A stretch of 64,000 nucleotides of DNA, taken from Vulcanimicrobiota bacterium. GTDB lineage: Bacteria; Vulcanimicrobiota; Vulcanimicrobiia; Vulcanimicrobiales; Vulcanimicrobiaceae. The translations under genes and the position numbers were made by a program. The notes under the pieces were generated by a model. That model searched no databases, was not told the origin of the DNA, and saw only the letters and a list, made by a program, of their open reading frames with translations. The stretch spans positions 42,883-106,882 of the forward strand of contig JAFANA010000008.1 in the NCBI GenBank assembly GCA_019232905.1. The letters are read 5' to 3'. Of this stretch, positions 60,380 through 64,000 are shown one piece after another (the first letter of the stretch is position 1; each line of letters begins with the position of its first letter).

Positions 60380-60421
60380 GCACCCATGCTAGGCCGGAGT
60401 GCCGCCGCCTCACAGGCACGG

Positions 60422-60444
60422 TTCATACAGTTCTTCATACAGTT
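60422..60444. repeat. Tandem 11-base direct repeat, probable operator
   Basis: TTCATACAGTT occurs twice (60422-60432 and 60434-60444) with one base between, so the period is 12. It sits upstream of the small XRE gene and just past the terminator of the NTF2-like gene. Two sites about one helical turn apart suit an XRE protein binding its own promoter; binding is inferred. Confidence 0.5.
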
Positions 60445-60460
60445 GTCCGGCCAAAAAGAA

Positions 60461-60477
60461 AGCCCGCAAAGCGGGCT
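60461..60477 (-). terminator. Intrinsic terminator of the NTF2-like gene
   Basis: AGCCCGC-TTT-GCGGGCT on the minus strand is followed by TTCTTTTT, a classic hairpin with U tract, seven bases after the stop of the NTF2-like gene. Confidence 0.85.
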
Positions 60478-60483
60478 CTCTAC

Positions 60484-60864
60484 TTAGTCGGTGACGAAGA
60501 ACTTGGCAAGCGGGGTGCCGGCAAACTTCTCACCCATAATGCGGGCAAAGAGCAGCACCGAACTGCGCGGTCGATGGTTCACGACGAGGCGCTGCGTCTT
60601 ACCCTCAGCGTTGCGGTGAACCGTCACAACAACGCTCGTGGGCTCACCGAGGATCCGGCAAGTGTACTCTTCGATGAAACCGTTGTCGTCGAAGTCGCCG
60701 GTGAAGCTGAACTCTTGATCCTCATAGTGCTTGCGCGCCTCCGTCACAATCGTCCGCACTGCATCTGCGCCGTGCGCTACGCCTTGCATCGCCGCGCCTT
60801 CTCCAGTGACGTCGTCAGCCAAATTGTCGAGCCACAGCGGGTAATAGGGTCGTCCCATGTACAT
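60484..60864 (-). CDS. NTF2/SnoaL-like protein
   Basis: A 126-residue cytoplasmic protein of the NTF2-like superfamily: YYPLWLDNLADDVTGEGAAM, a helix DAVRTIVTEARKHY, then strands FSFTGDFDDNGFIEEYTCRI and TSVVVTVHRNAEGKTQRLVV. Active-site residues cannot be named. Several ATGs are possible; GGAGGT followed by six bases selects the ATG at 60864 (MYMGRPYY). It is a single-gene unit, ended by the terminator at 60461-60477, and divergent from the hydrolase at 61009. Confidence 0.78.
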   Translation of the reverse strand: MYMGRPYYPLWLDNLADDVTGEGAAMQGVAHGADAVRTIVTEARKHYEDQEFSFTGDFDDNGFIEEYTCRILGEPTSVVVTVHRNAEGKTQRLVVNHRPRSSVLLFARIMGEKFAGTPLAKFFVTD

Positions 60865-60936
60865 GTTCATACCTCCAGTTAAAAAAGACTGTGTCCCTAT
60901 CATGAGCGATTGCGAAAGCGAAAGTCAGCGGATTAA

Positions 60937-60978
60937 AGGTGTACAGACGCATTGCTCTACCACTGCTACGATGCCCGC
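60937..60978 (+). promoter_or_regulatory. Promoter-like element ahead of the alpha/beta hydrolase
   Basis: AGGTGTACAGAC at 60937-60948 and TGCTACGATG at 60964-60973 match the pair at 28641 with the same 21 bases between TGTACA and TACGAT. TGCTACGAT resembles an extended -10. The expected transcript would have a leader of about 30 bases with GAGAGGA before the GTG at 61009. Confidence 0.5.
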
Positions 60979-61008
60979 ATAAACACAAGTTTTGAGAGGA
61001 CTACCTCA

Positions 61009-61842
61009 GTGACACATCCTTTTGTCAGTAAAGTATTTCGCAACGTAGTGGCGGGCGCAGCGCTTTTCGCTCTTTTTGCCGGTGCGACACCATCGCTAAT
61101 TGCTCGCGCCCAAGCCGGCGCGAACACCAAACCAACGATTGTACTCGTGCACGGAGCTTGGGCGGACGGTTCGAGCTGGGATGGCGTGATTTCGCGTCTC
61201 CAGCACGACGGATACACCGTTCTTGCGCCGCCGAATCCGCTACGCGGTATCGACGCAGATGCGTCGTACTTGGCGAGTTTTTTGAAGACGATCAGTGGAC
61301 CGATCGTCTTGGTCGGGCACTCGTACGGCGGAATGGTAACAAGCGCCGCAGCTACCGGCAACGGACAGGTAAAGGCCTTAGTATACATAGATGCATACGT
61401 CCCTGATGCGGGTGAGAGCGTGCTGTCGCTGACGAGCGAACGGCCCGGGTCGAGACTAAGCCCGGATGAATTTGCAGCCGTACCGTTCACGACGCAGGCC
61501 GGCGGTGATGCCGATCTCTACATCAAGCCCGCAGCGTATGCAAGCGTTTTTGCTTCCGACTTGCCTCCGGCAACCGCCGGCGCCATGTTTGCGGAACAAC
61601 GCCCGTTTGCGAATAGCGCGCTAACAGAGAAAGCCGCCGGAACCCCGGCTTGGAAGAGCATTCCCTCGTGGTATCTCATCGGCGACCTCGATCGCGTTAT
61701 TCCGCCGGCGACGCAGCTTGCAATGGCGCAACGCGCAAAAGCAAATGTTACGCACGTGAATGGTGGACATACTGCTTTGGTCTCGCATCCCGACCAGGCG
61801 ACAGCTGTCATTGTAGCAGCGGCAAAAAGCGTCGGCCGATAA
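61009..61842 (+). CDS. Exported alpha/beta hydrolase
   Basis: A 277-residue hydrolase with N-terminal signal (VVAGAALFALFAGATPSLIA) and the compact salicylate-esterase-like core: VLVHGAWADGSSWDGVI, the nucleophile in VLVGHSYGGMVTSAA, Asp in LIGDLDRVIPPATQ and His in VNGGHTALVSHPDQA. Such enzymes are esterases or signal-molecule hydrolases; the substrate is not known. The GTG at 61009 with GAGGA upstream was chosen over a GTG/ATG further up that would translate the promoter. The truncated hydrolase at the right edge is a relative. Confidence 0.88.
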   Translation: MTHPFVSKVFRNVVAGAALFALFAGATPSLIARAQAGANTKPTIVLVHGAWADGSSWDGVISRLQHDGYTVLAPPNPLRGIDADASYLASFLKTISGPIVLVGHSYGGMVTSAAATGNGQVKALVYIDAYVPDAGESVLSLTSERPGSRLSPDEFAAVPFTTQAGGDADLYIKPAAYASVFASDLPPATAGAMFAEQRPFANSALTEKAAGTPAWKSIPSWYLIGDLDRVIPPATQLAMAQRAKANVTHVNGGHTALVSHPDQATAVIVAAAKSVGR

Positions 61843-61853
61843 GTACGAAACAC

Positions 61854-61887
61854 GCCGGCTAAGAGTCCGAAACGACTTCTAGCCGGC
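61854..61887. other. Long intergenic hairpin
   Basis: GCCGGCTAAGAGTC and GACTTCTAGCCGGC form a 14-base stem with a two-base internal mismatch and a six-base loop, 12 bases after the hydrolase stop. No U tract follows. It may stabilise the upstream transcript or partly terminate it. Confidence 0.5.
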
Positions 61888-61917
61888 GCCATCTCATAAA
61901 GCTTATGGAGAATTGAA

Positions 61918-62253
61918 ATGAGTCAGCAAGAGGTTTCATCTAGCGCGCTGCCTCCCGTTCCCACAACGAAGATCTTGGCCATCGGACACTTCCATGCGCC
62001 GTTGACATCCGAACAGAGAAAGCAGATATTACCGCACGAAGTAGCGGACACGGTTCGGATGTTTTTGTCCGGTAAGATCGATCAGTGGTGGTACCAACAG
62101 GATGGTAACGGTCCCGTGTTTCTTCTCAACGTCGCGGCGATCGACGAAGCAAAGTCGCTAATCGATAGCCTTCCACTTGGAAGAAATGGCCTCATGGCAT
62201 TCGACTTCATCGAGCTTGCGCCGTTACGTCCGCTTTATTTGCTGATCAGCTAG
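61918..62253 (+). CDS. Muconolactone-isomerase-like small protein
   Basis: A 111-residue protein resembling muconolactone delta-isomerase-type ferredoxin-fold proteins: ILAIGHFHAPLTSEQRKQIL, KIDQWWYQQDGNGPVFLLNV, then LPLGRNGLMAFDFIELAPLR. Stand-alone members of this group are common and mostly uncharacterised. GGAG precedes the ATG by eight bases. It follows the exported hydrolase across the hairpin and is probably read with it. The first 15 residues are a loose tail, not a signal peptide. Confidence 0.68.
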   Translation: MSQQEVSSSALPPVPTTKILAIGHFHAPLTSEQRKQILPHEVADTVRMFLSGKIDQWWYQQDGNGPVFLLNVAAIDEAKSLIDSLPLGRNGLMAFDFIELAPLRPLYLLIS

Positions 62254-62258
62254 CGCCG

Positions 62259-62640
62259 ATGAACTTCAATGCAATTCAGGTGCGACCAAGCTCGTGGTTC
62301 CGGCTCAGTTTAGATTGATGGAACAAACCCTGGCTCAGTCGCACATTCCGTTTCCACATGCCAATGCTCTATTTGTGTCGCTCGTCGAGTTCGGTTGCGG
62401 CACAGGCCTGATGCTCGGCCTCTTTACGCGCTTGTGTGCGTTCGTGCTCGTGATCGACATGATCGTCGCGATCGCGACCAGTCGAATCCAGAGCATCCAG
62501 GCCGGCAGCGCGCTCGCGTGGATCGACGACTTCCTGTACCTGCCTGAAGTCTTGTATGCGATCATTCTTATTTGGGTCGTCTTCTCAGGGCCTGGTCGCT
62601 ACAGCGTCGACGGCTTCCTGGCGCGCAGGGCTCGGCATCT
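62259..62640 (+). pseudogene. Degraded DoxX-family gene
   Basis: A short N-terminal piece from the ATG at 62259 (MNFNAIQVRPSSWFRLSLD) stops at once. In another frame from about 62294 the typical DoxX middle and end appear: QSHIPFPHANALFVSLVEFG, CGTGLMLGLFTRLCAFVLVI, ending SVDGFLARRARH. About 30 residues of the first helix are missing, and the second frame runs past the natural end to 62896, into the next gene. This pattern fits a gene with deletion and lost stop. Confidence 0.55.
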
Positions 62641-62753
62641 CCGAAGTGCGTGCGCCGAAGGCGAAGTAGGTTTGTATTTTGTTCTGCGAGCATCACGTTT
62701 CGCGGCGGCCGAGCGTTGTCTGCGGCAGGTGAAAAGCCCGTCTCCATTCGGGG

Positions 62754-63458
62754 GTGCTTCGGGTGAAAATAATCGCATGCGCGGCCTTTGCCGTTTTACT
62801 TGCATCTTGCGCGTCCGCATATGGCAAAGCGCCGGCGAGCAATCCGTATCCGACGATGGCGCCCGTGTCGCTGTATCTCATGCCCCGTACAGCTGAAATC
62901 GAGATGGCGCGAAGCGCGGCGCCGGCATCGATCTCCGCCAATGCCGATGTGCTCGTGATGACTAAGACCGGCTACGTTTCGGCCGCGAGGGGGAACAACG
63001 GCTGGGTTTGCTTAGTCGGGCGTATGTGGAGCGCTGGTCTCGACGATCCCGAATTTTGGAATCCGAAAGGGCGCGGAGCGGCCTGCCTAAACCCGGCGGC
63101 TGTGCAAAGCGTGCTGCCGTTTTATCTCGCCCGGGCGCAATGGGCTTTGGCCGGTGACACGCGCGACGAGATTGCAAAGAAGTCGCAAGCGGGCTACGCG
63201 GATCATCAGTTCACCGAACCGCGCGGATTCGCATTGATGCTCTCGAAAGAGAGCTATCTCAATGATGGCGTCAAAGGCCCATGGCGCCCGCACATCATGC
63301 CATTTGTCGCTAAAGATAAATTGGCCGCGTGGGGCGCAGGCTTCGAGGGATCGCCCATCCTCTCACCAGCGACGGCGACATTTCGGTCATATGAACCGGT
63401 AACGATCGTCATCGTGGCTCCGTATTGGTCGGACGGTTCTCCGGCTCCTGAGCGTTAG
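62754..63458 (+). CDS. Putative lipoprotein of unknown function
   Basis: A 234-residue protein with a type II signal peptide: VKIIACAAFAVLLASCAS, with the lipobox LASC near residues 16-19. The mature part has ISANADVLVMTKTGYVSAAR, GNNGWVCLVGRMW and SYLNDGVKGPWRPHIMPFVA. No domain is recognised; the WVCLVGRMW-to-WRPHIMPF layout suggests a conserved uncharacterised family. The start is GTG at 62754 or at 62763; both leave the lipobox intact. It converges with the truncated hydrolase, overlapping by four bases. Confidence 0.72.
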   Translation: MLRVKIIACAAFAVLLASCASAYGKAPASNPYPTMAPVSLYLMPRTAEIEMARSAAPASISANADVLVMTKTGYVSAARGNNGWVCLVGRMWSAGLDDPEFWNPKGRGAACLNPAAVQSVLPFYLARAQWALAGDTRDEIAKKSQAGYADHQFTEPRGFALMLSKESYLNDGVKGPWRPHIMPFVAKDKLAAWGAGFEGSPILSPATATFRSYEPVTIVIVAPYWSDGSPAPER

Positions 63459-63840
63459 CTTCTAGCTGCCGCAAGAATCAGCTCGGCGATTTCTTTTGGA
63501 CGTGATACGAGAGACGCGTGGCTCGCTGCCAGCGAAATCGTGTGCGCATTCATTCGTGATGCGAATTTCTTTTCGAGCTCGGGCGGAATCATTTTGTCGT
63601 CCTCGGAGATTTGGTAGCACGACTTGATCGATTTCCACGCGGGCGCACCCATCTTGTCGCCGAAAATAGCGGGCGCCACAGGCCGCTGCACTGCTGCCAG
63701 AATTGCCGCTTCGGACGCCGGCACGTCGCCGGCGAAATATTCTGGGAATTTCAAGCGATCGATATAGAGGAGTCCGCTTGGACCCGGCGCGACAAACTTG
63801 CCTCCGGGGCCGGGCGCGAATCGACCGCTGATTGCCAACA
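63455..63840 (-). pseudogene. C-terminal part of an alpha/beta hydrolase cut by an IS3-type fragment
   Basis: The frame gives the last 120 or so residues of a salicylate-esterase-like hydrolase: FVAPGPSGLLYIDRLKFPEY, KMGAPAWKSIKSCYQISEDD and SHASLVSRPKEIAELILAAA with the catalytic His. The N-terminal half with the oxyanion hole and the nucleophile elbow is absent. Just upstream the sequence changes to transposase code in another frame. An ATG at 63872 opens the frame but lies within the transposase part. It is related to the intact hydrolase at 61009. Confidence 0.75.
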
Positions 63841-64000
63841 CGATCATGCATGGAGTCGATCGACCAACGCTCATTTGGCCGCGTCACCGGCGGCACCGTG
63901 TTCCCGCGAACGAAGTTCACCTTTCGCTTTCGCCGCGGACGAACTTGGAGCGCCAATTCGCGATAAATCCTTCGAAAGCGATGCTCGCCGACAACCACAC
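63840..64000 (-). mobile_element. IS3-family transposase (OrfB) fragment, continuing past the window
   Basis: About 52 codons are visible: HRFRRIYRELALQVRPRRKR and later VTRPNERWSIDSMHDRVGNQ. The helical region followed by PTRPNERWSMDFV-like sequence, which holds the first Asp of the DDE site, is typical of IS3-group OrfB. It breaks off near 63840 where hydrolase code begins, so the 3' two-thirds of the transposase, with the other two acidic residues, is missing. The 5' part lies outside the window. Confidence 0.72.

Noticed and set aside
63462..63839. Continuation of the transposase frame through the hydrolase
   Set aside because: The frame stays open to 63462, but after about GNQRSIR it no longer resembles IS3 transposases, while the other frame gives a good hydrolase.
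1..64000. tRNA, rRNA, CRISPR arrays and riboswitches
   Set aside because: Reading both strands I saw no T-arm-like GGTTCGA sequences outside genes, no regular spaced repeats and no known aptamer consensus. A covariance-model scan could still find something.

Overview
The window is a moderately GC-rich bacterial chromosome segment. Signal peptides, two TonB-dependent receptors with carboxypeptidase-regulatory-like N-termini, two further predicted outer-membrane barrels and a lipoprotein point to a diderm. A form I aerobic CO dehydrogenase operon, Asp-box propeller proteins, DipZ-type redoxins and many XRE-STAND-TPR regulators would fit a soil lineage such as Candidatus Eremiobacterota (WPS-2). 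That placement is an inference from gene content; no rRNA, tRNA or ribosomal protein gene is present to fix it.

Layout. 1-5.7 kb (minus): coxM-S-L-G-F-D, six overlapping genes, coxD running off the left edge; the CoxL signature AYRCSFR marks genuine form I CO dehydrogenase. 5.9-13.3 kb: a VOC protein, a large TonB receptor, a DipZ-like redoxin and a winged-helix/TPR regulator. 13.3-20.4 kb: TetR regulator with a tandem operator, divergent 3-hydroxyisobutyrate-dehydrogenase-like enzyme, MFS plus nitronate monooxygenase pair, XRE-STAND regulator 1, a broken gene and a DUF4242 protein. 20.4-27.3 kb (minus): redox-repair operon msrA, sulfite-oxidase-like molybdoenzyme, FAD reductase, DUF6510, a PanE-like reductase and a VPS10-type propeller. 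27.4-36.3 kb: a glycosidase fold lacking its catalytic Glu residues, a second redoxin, a cyclase-like toroid protein, membrane and outer-membrane proteins and the second TonB receptor. 36.4-44.8 kb: MTA/SAH nucleosidase, S9 peptidase, rpiA, SDR plus a wrecked cupin gene, a DEAD-box helicase/infA operon and a DJ-1-family protein. 45.1-60 kb: ion-channel remnant, XRE-STAND regulators 2, 3 and 4, an ornithine-cyclodeaminase/NTF2/permease operon, an acyltransferase and an alpha/beta hydrolase-DUF302 operon. 60-64 kb: small XRE regulator with a 44-residue partner, NTF2-like protein, alpha/beta hydrolases, a degraded DoxX gene, a lipoprotein and an IS3-type transposase fragment fused to a truncated hydrolase at the right edge.

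The most unusual observations are these. The adjacent DEAD-box helicase and IF-1 genes have no ATG, GTG or TTG at their N-termini, and both appear to start at AUC (or AUU for infA). Four paralogous XRE-STAND-TPR regulators lie within 43 kb, three of them divergent from a small metabolic operon. A promoter-like element is repeated upstream of a redoxin and a hydrolase. At least five genes are visibly decaying.
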